From the NCBI RefSeq assembly GCF_001514145.1, contig NZ_KQ948670.1:184654-248653 (forward strand): 64,000 nt of DNA, given 5' to 3'. Position 1 is the first letter of the stretch. Each line of letters opens with the position of its first letter. A program made the position numbers and the translations under genes. The stretch comes from Streptomyces canus (GTDB taxonomy: Bacteria; Actinomycetota; Actinomycetes; Streptomycetales; Streptomycetaceae). Positions 7,547-16,918 of this stretch are shown one piece after another. The notes beneath the pieces were generated by a model that saw only the letters and a program-made list of their open reading frames with translations, was not told the DNA's origin and made no database searches.

Positions 7547-9548
7547 TCAGGAAGCGTCCGACGTGAGTGGCGGGGGCCAACCGATGTCGCCCTCGCTCAT
7601 GCTGCGGGCGAAGTCTTCGGCCACGGCGATGAACTCGGCGTGCCGTACGGCACGTTCGGTCCGGAAGTCGTACCCGGCGCGTTCGTCGTCCGAGCCGCCG
7701 GTGTCGGCGTCGTCCTCGTCGTCGTCGAGTTGCTCCATGTCGAGGTGGGTGAGGAACGCGGCCAGTTCGGGCCGGGTGGTGGGGGTCGACGCGAGCTCCA
7801 GCCGGCTGGGGGAGGGGAATCCGCTGGAGTACCGCGCGCCGTGGTACTCGTCGACGATGCCGAGGAAGACGGCGTCGAGGCTGGGGAACGCCGCACGGTC
7901 GAGCAACAGCGCGGCCGACTGTGTCGGCTTTCCGCGCGCGTGGGCGTTCCGGAGTCCTGTTCCAGGTCGAGTTCGAGCAGGCGCTGGGCTGCCCCGGAGG
8001 AGGCCGGTGCGGTCACCCGTCGTCCGTCAGGACGTTGTCGCGCAGGTTCGGTTCCCGCAGTTGAGGCAGGGCGGCCCACGCGGCGAGCGCTCTCGCGCCG
8101 CGTGGGCCGATGGTGTGGTAGGCCAGGGAAACGCTGTGGAGACATGGGGCCGAGACGGTGGTTGCGAGGGCCTCGACGTCCTCGTCGCCGAGCCCGCAGT
8201 CGGCGGCGTCGACCGTGCGCAGGGTGCGCCAGACGGGGGCGTCGTCCAGGTCTGCCAGCTGCCGACCGGACTGCACGCCAGGTCGAGGCCGCCCAGCCTG
8301 TGCAGCCGTTCGGACGTCATCAACGCGGTCAGCCCGTTCACGGTGAGTCCGGTGGCCGCCATGTTCAGACAGGTCAGCGTGCCGGCGTTGGGGGACGAAG
8401 CCCAGGCCGCGGCGCCCGCGTCACCGACCGGTTGGACCTCCGGCCGCCCGTAGTACGGCGAGCCGCTTTCCCGTCTGCTCAGGTCGAGGTGCTCCAGTAC
8501 GGGCATCCGCACGTCGGCGGCCAGCTGCTGGGCCCCCTTCGCGCCGAGGTGATTACGGCTCACATCGAGGTGGCGCAGGCGTGGAAAGGCGCCGGCGGCT
8601 GCGAAGGCCGCGGCCGTGATGTCGGTGGCGACGAGATCGGCGAGCTTCAGCTTCTCGATGCGGCCGCGGTCGAGGCTTTCGAGTACGGCCGAGATGGCCG
8701 CGTCGCCGACGGGCAGCAGTTCGAGGGCCAGCTCGGTCAGCTGTCGCAGTACACCGCTGCCGATCATGGCGTCGATGCCGCGGGCACCGAGCCCCTCCCG
8801 GCCGAGTCCCATCGACGTGCCCCGCACCGTGAGACTGCGCAGGCTCGCCAGATCGGCGCACGCGAAGAACGCCTCGCACGCCTCGTCGTCCTGATCGATG
8901 ACGTTGCCGAAGTACGGCTTCCACAGCGGCTGGCGTCCGTTCTTCCCGCAACCGAACCCGATCGACAGCCGTTCCAGCCGGGCGAGTTCCGCACAGTCTG
9001 CGAGATTCCTCGCCTCACCGAGGTCGCACACGAGCACGTCGGCGGAGCGCAGGTCAGGAACCAGCCCCGAGCGCATCAAGTGGACCAGGTCGGGTGCCCG
9101 CAGCCCCGCGTGCCGCAGCCGCCACGCCTGCCCAACGGGCGGTCGGAACGGCGGCTTCTTGAAATGCCACATGTCCTCGCGAACGCTCACCAGGTCCAGC
9201 GACTCGAGCCGCGCGAGAGCGGCGCGGCCGGCGAGTCTCGTGAGCAACACGCCGTCCATGTCGGTGAGACCGCCGACCTGGATCGACCGCAGCTCCTCCG
9301 AGTGCTCCATGGTTCCAGGGACCGTACAAACCCCCAAGCCGACTTCGTGTGACCGGCCTCCAGAGCAGCGAGCCAGGACCACGGTGCTCCCGCATCCGGT
9401 CGGGCCACGAAGCCAGCCGCTCGTGGCATTGGGAGACGAGGCCCGCAGGACTGCCCGCACGGACGAGAGCGGCGCACAGGGCACGGAACGCGAGCTTGCT
9501 CGGCGGTCCGTCCGGTATTCGCTCGATCTCCGCGTCGTGGTCGATCAC
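7547..9548 (-). pseudogene. Leucine-rich-repeat protein gene broken by about five frameshifts
   Basis: One LRR protein of roughly 660 residues can be followed only by changing frame. It opens MIDHDAEIERIPDGPPSKLA at 9548 and reads to LASWPDRMRE. It shifts near 9390 to PWSWLAALEAGHTKSAWGFV, and near 9310 to the long repeat region (HSEELRSIQVGGLTDMDG onward). It shifts again near 8275 (ADCGLGDEDVEALATTV), near 8013 (SSGAAQRLLELDLEQD) and near 7955, ending with an acidic tail at 7547. The repeats are of the ~24-residue ribonuclease-inhibitor-like type (LRHLDVSRNHLGAKGAQQLA). Either the gene has decayed or this stretch contains sequencing indels. Confidence 0.7.
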
Positions 9549-9588
9549 AGTCGTAACGTATTACAGCATCACGAGAGAGGGTGAACGG

Positions 9589-10605
9589 GTGAGGATCGTC
9601 GTGACAGGTGCGTCCGGGTTCCTCGGACGACTGCTGGTCGGCGCTTTGTTGCGGGCAGAGGCCTTCGGCGGTGAACCGATCAGCCGTCTGGTGCTGGTGG
9701 ACCGCGTGGCCTGGCCCGACGACTCGCAGGGTGCCGGGACGCCGGTGCAGGCGGTGCGAGGGGAACTGCTCGACCACCTGGACACGGTCTTCGCCGAGCC
9801 GGTGGACGTGCTGTTCCATCTCGCCGCCGCGGTATCGGCCGAGTGCGAGGCCGACTTCGATCTCGGGATGCGTGCCAACGTCGACGCCACCCGCGCGCTG
9901 CTGGAGGCGGCGCGGGCGCAGTCCCGGGAGGGCGGGCCGGTGGTGCGGATGCTGTTCGCCAGCAGTATCGCCGTCTACGGCTCCCACCCGGCCCTGCCTC
10001 TGCCACCGGCGGTCAGCGAGACGACGGTGCCGGTACCGCGGTCGAGTTACGGCACCCAGAAGCTGATGTGCGAACACCTGATCGCGGACTGCACCCGCCG
10101 CGGCTTCGTCGACGGGCGTGTCGTGCGGCTCATGACGGTGGCGGTACGTCCGGGCAGGCCCAACGCGGCCGCCTCCGGCTTCCTGTCCGGTATCGTCCGC
10201 GAGCCGCTCGCGGGCGTGCCCGCCGTCTGCCCGGTGGATCCCGGCCTGAAAGTGGCCCTGTCCTCCCCACGGCGCACCGTTGCGGGGATCCTCCGCGTCG
10301 CCGAGGCGGAACGCGGCAGCGGGCCGGGCCGCCTGGACGGCCCGCTGCCGGTCAATCTGCCCGCCCTGACCGTCTCGGTCGCCGACATGCTCGCGACCCT
10401 GCGACAGGTGGCCGGTGACACCGTCGCCGACCGGGTCACGGTCGCCCCCGACCCGGCGGTCGAAGCGATCGTCGGCTCATGGCCGGCCGTCTTCGCCGAC
10501 CAACGCGCCGCCGCACTGGGCCTCGGCCCCGACCCGAGCTTCCTGTCGGTGCTCCAGGACTACCTCACCGATCACCCTGACGCGGTCGCCACCCCGTTGG
10601 ACTGA
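9589..10605 (+). CDS. NAD-dependent epimerase/dehydratase, D-erythronate dehydrogenase-like
   Basis: The 338-residue protein starts at GTG 9589 behind GAGAGAGG. An N-terminal Rossmann fold is shown by RIVVTGASGFLGRLL. The extended-SDR active site reads SYGTQKLMCEHLI (YxxxK), with SSIAVYGSHPA before it. The layout resembles DenD, which oxidises D-erythronate, but the substrate is inferred only from overall resemblance. It diverges from the LRR pseudogene with only 40 bp between starts. Its 3' end overlaps the convergent rph gene by 34 bp. Confidence 0.75.
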   Translation: MRIVVTGASGFLGRLLVGALLRAEAFGGEPISRLVLVDRVAWPDDSQGAGTPVQAVRGELLDHLDTVFAEPVDVLFHLAAAVSAECEADFDLGMRANVDATRALLEAARAQSREGGPVVRMLFASSIAVYGSHPALPLPPAVSETTVPVPRSSYGTQKLMCEHLIADCTRRGFVDGRVVRLMTVAVRPGRPNAAASGFLSGIVREPLAGVPAVCPVDPGLKVALSSPRRTVAGILRVAEAERGSGPGRLDGPLPVNLPALTVSVADMLATLRQVAGDTVADRVTVAPDPAVEAIVGSWPAVFADQRAAALGLGPDPSFLSVLQDYLTDHPDAVATPLD

Positions 10606-13265
10606 GCTGCGGCAGACGGTGCCAGGATCTCGACGTACCCGTCGGTTCCGTGCACGCGGATCCGCTGTCCGTCCCGGATCCGGCGGGTGGCCTGCTCCAC
10701 GCCCACGACGGCCGGCAAGCCGTACTCCCGGGCGATCACCGCGCCATGGGTCATCAGACCGCCCACCTCCGTCACCAGGCCCGCGATGCCGACGAACAGC
10801 GGCGACCAGCTGGGATCCGTGAACGTCGTGACCAGGATGTCGCCCTCTTCGAGATCGGCCTCCGCGATGTCGAGGATGACGCGGGCCCTTCCCTCGACCG
10901 TCCCGGTGGAGACAGGCAGGCCGACCAGTGCGCCGGCCGGCACGTCGTCGCGCCGGTACGCCCCGGTGAGAGCCTCGCCGTCCGAGGTGAGAACACGGGG
11001 AGGTGTGAGCGCCTGGTACGAGCGGAACGCGTCCTTGCGTTGCTGGACGAGCTGGTCATCCAGCTGCTTCGAGCGCACGACGTCGTGGAACTCCTGGAAG
11101 GTGAGGTAGAAGACGTCCTCCTTGTCGGCCAGCACTCCCGCCTGAACGAGGCGCTCGGCCTCCGCCAACAGGGCCTGCTTGTAGACGAAGTAGCGGCTGA
11201 TGATGCCGTACTTCGGGTACTCCCGGTATCCGATGAAGGTGCGGACCCGCTCGATCATGCCCTTGGTCTCGTCGGCCTTCCGTTCCCCGTCCGGCAGGGT
11301 CCGCAGGCGTGACAGCACGTCCTGTTCCTTCTGCTGCGCCTTCTGGCGCCCCTGCTCGAAACGCCGCTGGGCCGCGCCCTGTTCGAAGTTCCTGACGTTG
11401 TCGAGGATCACGGGAACGAGGGTGCTGGGGCGCTCGCGCCAACGTGGCCTCGTGATGTCGATCTCGCCGACGCAGCGCATGCCGTACCGGTCGAGGTAGG
11501 CCTCGATGGCATCGCGCGCTTCGGTCCCGCCCGGCAGCTTCGCCGGCTCGTCGAGGAAGCCGTCGTCCTCGACGCCCTCCAGGAACCCGACCACCTCCGG
11601 ATGCGGGCGGATCGCGTCCGCGACGTCGAGCAGCGCGAGTCCCATCTCGGACGTGATGTTGCCGGGGGCGGACAGCGTCAGCGTGTCAGCCGCGTTCTTC
11701 TCGCCGAGCCACTCCTCCAGCTTCTCGTTGAGCCACCACGTGGCCTCCATTCCCGCCATGATCACCTGAAGGTTCAGCGGATCACCGAGGACGCGTTTGT
11801 GCTCCTCGAAGGCCTCCAGCAGGAAGTCGAACAGCGCCGGGCCGGTCTTGGTCCGGACGTCACGCCGGAGGGCGGCGACGGACTCCTGGCTGCGCTCGAT
11901 CAGTCCGGTGACTACGGCCGGATCGGTCGCGATCGAGGCAGGCGGGACGGCGGCCGACGGCGCGCCGGGAGACGCGTCCGGAAGCGACGGGACGAAGTCC
12001 TCGCGGTCGAGGACGGTCTCCAGCGCGTCCCGGACCAACGGGTCGCCCTTCCCCATGAGGTCCAGCAGGCCGGCGCGGCTCGCGGGCGAGGCCAGACGCC
12101 GGGTGACGTCGACGAACAGCCTCCCGCCGGCCTCGTGCATCGGCACCATGGCCGTCAGCCGCCACATGGAGAGCCCCAGGGGCTTCATCGCGTCGGTCAT
12201 CATCTGCTGATGTCCGACGGAGACATAGACGTGGTGCTCCTGGTCGCCGCTCTCGGGGACGGGGAACAGCGTGGTGATCGGCCGGCTCTGCACGATGTGG
12301 AAACCGTCGTCGGCCAGGCACCATTCGATGTCCTGCGGGCGGCCGAAGTGCGTTTCGATCCGCCGCCCGAGCTGCACGAGCCGGACCGCCTGCGCATCCG
12401 TCAGCGCCGGCTGCTCCTGCCGCTGCGAGTCGATCCCCACTTCCTGAGTGCCGCCGGACGGCAGGGCGTGAACGGCACGCTGTTTGGCGGAGATCGTCCT
12501 GGCCGCGACTTCCCCGTGCCGCACCTTGAAGACGTCCGGGTTCACCAGACCGGAGACCAGGGCCTCGCCGAGGCCGAAACCGGCGTCCACGGTGGCGACC
12601 GTCCGGTCGCCCGTGACCGGGTCGGCCGTGAACAGGATGCCGGCCGCGTGCGGGAAGACCATCTGCTGCACGACCACGGCCATGTGGACCGTACGGTGGT
12701 CGATGCCGTTGCGTCGGCGGTAGACCACGGCCCGTTCGGTGAACAGTGAGGCCCAGCACCGGCTGATGTGCTGCAGGATCGCCGTCGCTCCCACGACGTT
12801 CAGGTACGTGTCCTGCTGGCCGGCGAAGGAGGCCGTCGGCAGGTCCTCCGCCGTGGCGCTGGATCGCACGGCGTAGGCGGCCCGCTCGCCGGACCGGGCG
12901 AGCGCTTGAGTGATCGCCGCCGCGAGATCGCCCGGGATGGCGATCTCTTCGATGGTCCGGCGGATCTCCGCGCTCAGTGTGCGGATCGCCTCCTGGTCGT
13001 CCGCGTTCACCCGCGACAGCTGATCCAGCCGATCGTCGATCGACGGCGTCTGCGCCACGACTCGCCGGAAGGCGTCCGTCGTCACGCAAAAGCCCGCCGG
13101 TACGCGGATGCCCTCGATCCGGGACAGGGCGCCCAGGTGCGCGCCCTTGCCGCCGACTACGGCGATCTGACTCTCGTCAATCTCCTGAAGATCCAGCACG
13201 TACCGCTCGCTCCTCGCGGTACCGTCCCCGTTTGCGTTCCCCGTCGACGAGTTGGTCGACAACAA
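10572..13265 (-). CDS. rph: Rifampin phosphotransferase (rifamycin-inactivating)
   Basis: The gene codes for up to 897 residues in the order ATP-grasp domain, rifampin-binding domain, swivelling His domain. Diagnostic stretches include VGGKGAHLG, AVRSSATAEDLPTASFAGQ, QDIEWCL and SRPITTLFP. The phosphocarrier site is TEVGGLMTHGAVIAREYG, with His about 840. The central region GHQQMMTDAMKPLGLS is typical of Rph rather than phosphoenolpyruvate synthase. The enzyme phosphorylates rifampin on its ansa chain using ATP, releasing AMP and phosphate. A TTG at 13265 gives the longest form. A GTG near 13201 behind GAGGAG would fit family length better. An RAE lies upstream. Confidence 0.92.
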   Translation of the reverse strand: MLSTNSSTGNANGDGTARSERYVLDLQEIDESQIAVVGGKGAHLGALSRIEGIRVPAGFCVTTDAFRRVVAQTPSIDDRLDQLSRVNADDQEAIRTLSAEIRRTIEEIAIPGDLAAAITQALARSGERAAYAVRSSATAEDLPTASFAGQQDTYLNVVGATAILQHISRCWASLFTERAVVYRRRNGIDHRTVHMAVVVQQMVFPHAAGILFTADPVTGDRTVATVDAGFGLGEALVSGLVNPDVFKVRHGEVAARTISAKQRAVHALPSGGTQEVGIDSQRQEQPALTDAQAVRLVQLGRRIETHFGRPQDIEWCLADDGFHIVQSRPITTLFPVPESGDQEHHVYVSVGHQQMMTDAMKPLGLSMWRLTAMVPMHEAGGRLFVDVTRRLASPASRAGLLDLMGKGDPLVRDALETVLDREDFVPSLPDASPGAPSAAVPPASIATDPAVVTGLIERSQESVAALRRDVRTKTGPALFDFLLEAFEEHKRVLGDPLNLQVIMAGMEATWWLNEKLEEWLGEKNAADTLTLSAPGNITSEMGLALLDVADAIRPHPEVVGFLEGVEDDGFLDEPAKLPGGTEARDAIEAYLDRYGMRCVGEIDITRPRWRERPSTLVPVILDNVRNFEQGAAQRRFEQGRQKAQQKEQDVLSRLRTLPDGERKADETKGMIERVRTFIGYREYPKYGIISRYFVYKQALLAEAERLVQAGVLADKEDVFYLTFQEFHDVVRSKQLDDQLVQQRKDAFRSYQALTPPRVLTSDGEALTGAYRRDDVPAGALVGLPVSTGTVEGRARVILDIAEADLEEGDILVTTFTDPSWSPLFVGIAGLVTEVGGLMTHGAVIAREYGLPAVVGVEQATRRIRDGQRIRVHGTDGYVEILAPSAAAQSNGVATASG

Positions 13266-13322
13266 GTCGTTTCCCCATTTCCGCAGGTTGTGGCCTCGGC
13301 CGACGATTGTGCGCGGTGACCC

Positions 13323-13341
13323 GGGTCTTGCCGCAAGCCCC
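13323..13341 (-). promoter_or_regulatory. Rifamycin-associated element (RAE) upstream of rph
   Basis: On the minus strand the sequence is GGGGCTTGCGGCAAGACCC. It is a 19-bp imperfect inverted repeat matching the known RAE (GGGGCTTGCGGCAAGGCCC type) found before rifamycin-responsive genes in actinomycetes. It lies 58 bp upstream of the longest rph start. Rifamycin induction is inferred from the motif. Confidence 0.88.
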
Positions 13342-13364
13342 CCTGCGCGCTATAACTTGAGAGC

Positions 13365-13388
13365 GGCAAGGAGAGTTCTCTCCTTGCC
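13365..13388. repeat. Inverted repeat between rph and marR
   Basis: Arms GGCAAGGAGAG (13365-13375) and CTCTCCTTGCC (13378-13388) are separated by TT. The site lies in the divergent region, 24 bp from the RAE. It could be an operator for the neighbouring MarR protein or a short hairpin; the sequence does not decide. Confidence 0.6.
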
Positions 13389-13549
13389 TTTGCCATTTCC
13401 CGTGGCCGAGCACCCTGATGTGATCGCCGCCAGTGGCGCCCGGGTTTGGTTGAGGAGCGACCATGTGCTTGCTCGACGACTCATCGGGTACCGCGTTTGA
13501 ATGAGGGCGGTATCTGCATGGCCAGGCGATTACTGAAAGCGATGCGTGG

Positions 13550-14053
13550 GTGACTCGTCTCAGTGGCTCGGGGGACGGCCGGTCGAGCGGACCGGGTGTT
13601 GACCCACTCTCCGTCGCGCTGGAGATCGCCGATGCCGTGGACGGTCTCACGAACGTGTGGTCGGTGGCGGCCCAGGGGGCGAGTCTGAGGCTGTCGCCGC
13701 ACCAACTGAGAGCTCTTCGGGTGCTCGAGTCGGAACCGGGGCTCAATCTCACCACGCTGGCGGAGAGCATGGACATAGGGCCGCCGACTGCCAGTCGGTT
13801 GTGCGATCGGCTGGAGGCGGCCGGCCTGCTGGAGCGGCTGCTGCATCCGCACCGGCGACGTGAGGTGCAGCTCGTTCTCACGGGCCGCGGCCGGCAGATC
13901 CTCAGCGAAGTCGCCGCGCGCAGATCCGAGGCCCTTGCCGTGGTGCTCGCGGCGATGGAACCGGGCGAGCGGGCGGCGCTGGGCGGCGGCCTGCGGGCTT
14001 TTCTGACCGCACAGGGCGATACCGGCAGGGACATCGACGGCCCCGAACGCTGA
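13550..14053 (+). CDS. MarR-family regulator
   Basis: The 167-residue protein has a winged helix-turn-helix: LRALRVLESEPGLNLTTLAE, then GPPTASRLCDRLEAAGLLER and the wing HPHRRREVQLVLT. It is divergent from rph and convergent with the Rsb operon. It is clearly related to the MarR protein at 20137-20622; both share LTTLAE/LRTLAE and TASRLCDRL/TSRLCDRL. The start is the GTG at 13550. The ligand is unknown. Confidence 0.85.
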   Translation: MTRLSGSGDGRSSGPGVDPLSVALEIADAVDGLTNVWSVAAQGASLRLSPHQLRALRVLESEPGLNLTTLAESMDIGPPTASRLCDRLEAAGLLERLLHPHRRREVQLVLTGRGRQILSEVAARRSEALAVVLAAMEPGERAALGGGLRAFLTAQGDTGRDIDGPER

Positions 14054-14116
14054 GCGGACGGTCAGCCCCGGCGGTCGGTCCGGTCGTCGCGGCCCGCGGC
14101 GGTGACCTCGTGTCCG

Positions 14117-15853
14117 TTAAAGGGCCACGGTGTGGCACAGCAACAGACAGACGTCGTCGTCCCGTTCGGAGTCGCGCAGGAGAGGCTTGAGCAGGGCGTC
14201 GGCGGCGGCGTCCAGGTCCTGTTCCAACTCCGGTGTGTTCAGCGCCGCGAGGGCGTGGCTCAGACGCCCGATGCCGGGGTCGATACCCTGCCCCCGGCGT
14301 TCGACCAGGCCGTCGGTGTACAGGACCAGGGAGGAACCGGCGGGCAGGTCGGCCCGCTGATCCGTGTACACGTAGTGCAGCGGGATGCCGAGCATCACGC
14401 CGGGTTTGGCGTCCAGGACCCGTACGGTGCCGTCGGCGGCGCGCACGACGGCGGGCGGATGGCCGGCCGACGCCCAGACCACTTCCGGTTCGCCCGGCCG
14501 GAAGCGGGCGATCAGGGCGGTGGCGTACAGGTCCGGCTGCAGGTGGCCGAGCATGCGGTGCAGGCGCGTGAGGATCTCGCCGGGGGTGGCGTTCTCGACG
14601 GCGTAGGCGCGCAGGGCCGTGCGCAACTGCCCCATGACGACAGCGGCGTGCAGTCCGTGGCCGGTGACATCCCCTATGACGGCCAGCAGGCTGCCGTCGG
14701 GCTGGAGGAAGGCGTCGTACCAGTCGCCGCCGATGTTCATGCCCCACGTGGCGGGCAGGTAGCGCGCGGCGAGCAGCAGGCCGGGCGGCGTGGGCAACTC
14801 GGTGAGCTGGGCGCGCTGCAGGGCTTCGGCGGTGTTGCGGGACTGCTGGTAACGGTGGGCGTGGTCCAGGGCGACGCCGACGCGACGGGCGAGTTCGACC
14901 AGCATGACGGAGGTGTCCTCGTCGAAGCGGGGGCCGGGGGCGGTGAGGGTGAGGACGCCCAGCAGGCGTTGTGCGACGAGCGGGATGGCCAGCAGCGGCC
15001 GCTGGGGGGACAGGGCCGAGGGCGGGAGGTCGTCGACGCCGGGCAGGGCACCGGGATGGGCCGCGGCGTGCTGGGGACGGCCCGTGCGGGCGGCGGCGAC
15101 GGCGGCCGCCGAGTGCTCCCGGACGTGGGGTGCGCGGTCGTCCTCGTGGTCCGCGTACTCCTCCTCGTCGAAGAGCCAGACGTCCAGATGCTCCGCGTAG
15201 TCCGGCACCAGTATGTCCGAGAGGCGGTGCAGGATGGCCGTATGGCTGAGCGACGACGTGATGGCGGCGCTGGCGTCACCGAGAAAGGTCAGCAGGCGCC
15301 GGGCCCGTTCCGCCTCGGCGCGCGCGGTCCGCTCGGCTTCCAGCAGGTCGCGCTGCGCGCGTGCCGCGGCCTCCAGGTCGGCATGGAGCGCCAGAACGCC
15401 CTGGTTGGTCTGGTGGAGCTCCTCCCGGTGCAGCCGGACCAGGCTTTCCTGCTCGTCGAGGAGGTTCAGCACCGCCGCGGTGTTCTCGTCGGCGCGCAGC
15501 AGGGCCTCCGGCAGCGAGGTGGCGACGCTCGCACCGTCCTGGGCGGGCTGGTGAGGCAGAGAGCAGGTCAGTGAGGGCGCTTCGTCCAGTGGGCCAGGCC
15601 CGCAATGGCCCACCGGGCTCAGCGAAGCCTCGAGTCGACCGGTCTGCCCGGCGGACTGCTGGACGTGGAGCAGGAGTTCCCACTCTCCGCCCCGGCCGAG
15701 GCAGCGGCGCAGCCGCGCCGTCAGCGCGGTCAGGAGGCGGGCTCGTTCCAGCGTCGGTGCCCCGGCGTCCGTGGCGATGCGGTCGACGGCGGCGCGGGCC
15801 CGGGCGGCGTCGGCGACGGACGCGATGTTCCAGACGTCAGGGGATACGGTCAT
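14117..15853 (-). CDS. RsbU-like GAF/PP2C phosphatase
   Basis: This 578-residue protein closes the Rsb operon. Residues 1-130 are variable. A helical linker rich in Ala, Glu and Arg (about 160-200) leads to a GAF domain (about 200-340). A SpoIIE/PP2C phosphatase domain follows, with MNIGGDWYDAF, GDVTGHGLHAAVVMGQLR, WASAGHPPA, LYTDGLVERR and ERDDDVCLLL. These carry the Asp residues for two metal ions. Such enzymes dephosphorylate STAS anti-anti-sigma factors. The ATG at 15853 overlaps the upstream gene by 17 bp. Confidence 0.9.
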   Translation of the reverse strand: MTVSPDVWNIASVADAARARAAVDRIATDAGAPTLERARLLTALTARLRRCLGRGGEWELLLHVQQSAGQTGRLEASLSPVGHCGPGPLDEAPSLTCSLPHQPAQDGASVATSLPEALLRADENTAAVLNLLDEQESLVRLHREELHQTNQGVLALHADLEAAARAQRDLLEAERTARAEAERARRLLTFLGDASAAITSSLSHTAILHRLSDILVPDYAEHLDVWLFDEEEYADHEDDRAPHVREHSAAAVAAARTGRPQHAAAHPGALPGVDDLPPSALSPQRPLLAIPLVAQRLLGVLTLTAPGPRFDEDTSVMLVELARRVGVALDHAHRYQQSRNTAEALQRAQLTELPTPPGLLLAARYLPATWGMNIGGDWYDAFLQPDGSLLAVIGDVTGHGLHAAVVMGQLRTALRAYAVENATPGEILTRLHRMLGHLQPDLYATALIARFRPGEPEVVWASAGHPPAVVRAADGTVRVLDAKPGVMLGIPLHYVYTDQRADLPAGSSLVLYTDGLVERRGQGIDPGIGRLSHALAALNTPELEQDLDAAADALLKPLLRDSERDDDVCLLLCHTVAL

Positions 15854-16913
15854 GCGGGTCCGTCCGGGGAGCAGGAGTCAGTACGGCCACACTGGCGTCG
15901 TCGCGCAAGGGGCGGGCAGCGCTGCCGGCGTCCCTGAGGACGACCGCGGCCACCACCGCCGGGTCGTGCACGACGAGTCGGGGGTCGTTGGGAGGCGCCC
16001 AGCGGCTGGGGAGTCCGTCGCTGTGCAGGACGAGCAGACTGTCCGGCGCCCAGTCGGTCGCGGTCAGGGGCACGGTGGCGGGGAAGTGGGCGCCGACGAT
16101 GCCCGGGTGGGAGATGAGGGGCCGCCACGCGCCGTCGGTGCGCAGCCTGGCGCCGATGTTGCCGACACCGGCGAACGAGAGCCGGTCGCTGTCCTCGTCC
16201 AGCTGTGCGACGCCGACGGCCGCGCCTCGCGTGGCCCGCAGCGCTGCGTGCAGGTGCCGCAGGATTTCGGCCGGCGGCAGATCGGCGCACCGGCGCAGTT
16301 CTTCCACGGCGGCGGTGGACGCCTCGGCCGCCTTCTCCCCGTGGCCGAGCCCGTCCACGAGCATCAGCGTGACGCGTGGCCCGGAGCGCACCCGGCTGAA
16401 GGCGTCTCCGGAGTGCTCGGCATGGGCGAGGGAGGTGGTGATCCCTCCGGCCCGGGTGCCCGTACGCGAGAGGATCTCCCGGGGTTGAGGGCCGCCGGGC
16501 GCCCGGGCCGGGGCGATGCGTGCCACCGCGACGGTGCCCCGACCCGGTTGGCTGTGCAGGTCGAACTCGCTGGAGACACGTCGGCAGGTGCCCAGGCCCG
16601 CCCCCAGGGAGGAAGGGGCGGTCGTGTGACCGTCCCGCATCGCTGCCGGGACGTTGTCGATGCCCGGTCCGTGATCGAGTGAGGCGATCTGCACGCAGGG
16701 CACGTCCTCGGCGCTCGTGTCGGAGGGGGCGGCCAGATTGATGAGGACGTGGCCACCGCCGGCGTGCTTGACGAGGTTGGTGCCCAACTCGGTGGCCACC
16801 AGCGCCGCGACCGCCGTGGAATGCGCGTCCAGCCCCGCGTCGGCGCAGGCGGCTTCGGCGGCGACGCGTACGTCCCGGACCCGGGTGCTGTCCTGCACCG
16901 GGATGTCCCACAC
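15837..16913 (-). CDS. Kinase-phosphatase fusion: HATPase (RsbT/W-like) plus RsbX-like PP2C domain
   Basis: The GTG at 16913 follows the rsbT stop after 5 bp (GCAGG between) and gives 358 residues. The first about 140 residues are a GHKL ATPase: VATELGTNLVKHAGGG (N box), SLDHGPGI, and GAGLGTCRRVSSEFDLHSQ. The rest is a PP2C-type phosphatase: MLVDGLGHGEKAAEAS, SFAGVGNIGA, LLVLHSDGLPSRW and LRDDASVAVL. The layout matches the ATP-binding SpoIIE-family phosphatases of actinomycete stressosome operons. It may reset phosphorylated RsbR/RsbS as RsbX does; that is inference. Confidence 0.87.
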   Translation of the reverse strand: MWDIPVQDSTRVRDVRVAAEAACADAGLDAHSTAVAALVATELGTNLVKHAGGGHVLINLAAPSDTSAEDVPCVQIASLDHGPGIDNVPAAMRDGHTTAPSSLGAGLGTCRRVSSEFDLHSQPGRGTVAVARIAPARAPGGPQPREILSRTGTRAGGITTSLAHAEHSGDAFSRVRSGPRVTLMLVDGLGHGEKAAEASTAAVEELRRCADLPPAEILRHLHAALRATRGAAVGVAQLDEDSDRLSFAGVGNIGARLRTDGAWRPLISHPGIVGAHFPATVPLTATDWAPDSLLVLHSDGLPSRWAPPNDPRLVVHDPAVVAAVVLRDAGSAARPLRDDASVAVLTPAPRTDPHDRIP

Positions 16914-16918
16914 CCTGC

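Noticed and set aside
7298..9352. 684-codon plus-strand frame opposite the LRR gene
   Set aside because: The minus strand shows clear LRR repeats; the plus-strand translation is basic and low-complexity with no motif.
10572..13265. Assignment as phosphoenolpyruvate synthase
   Set aside because: The domain order and central region match rifampin phosphotransferase, and the RAE supports this.
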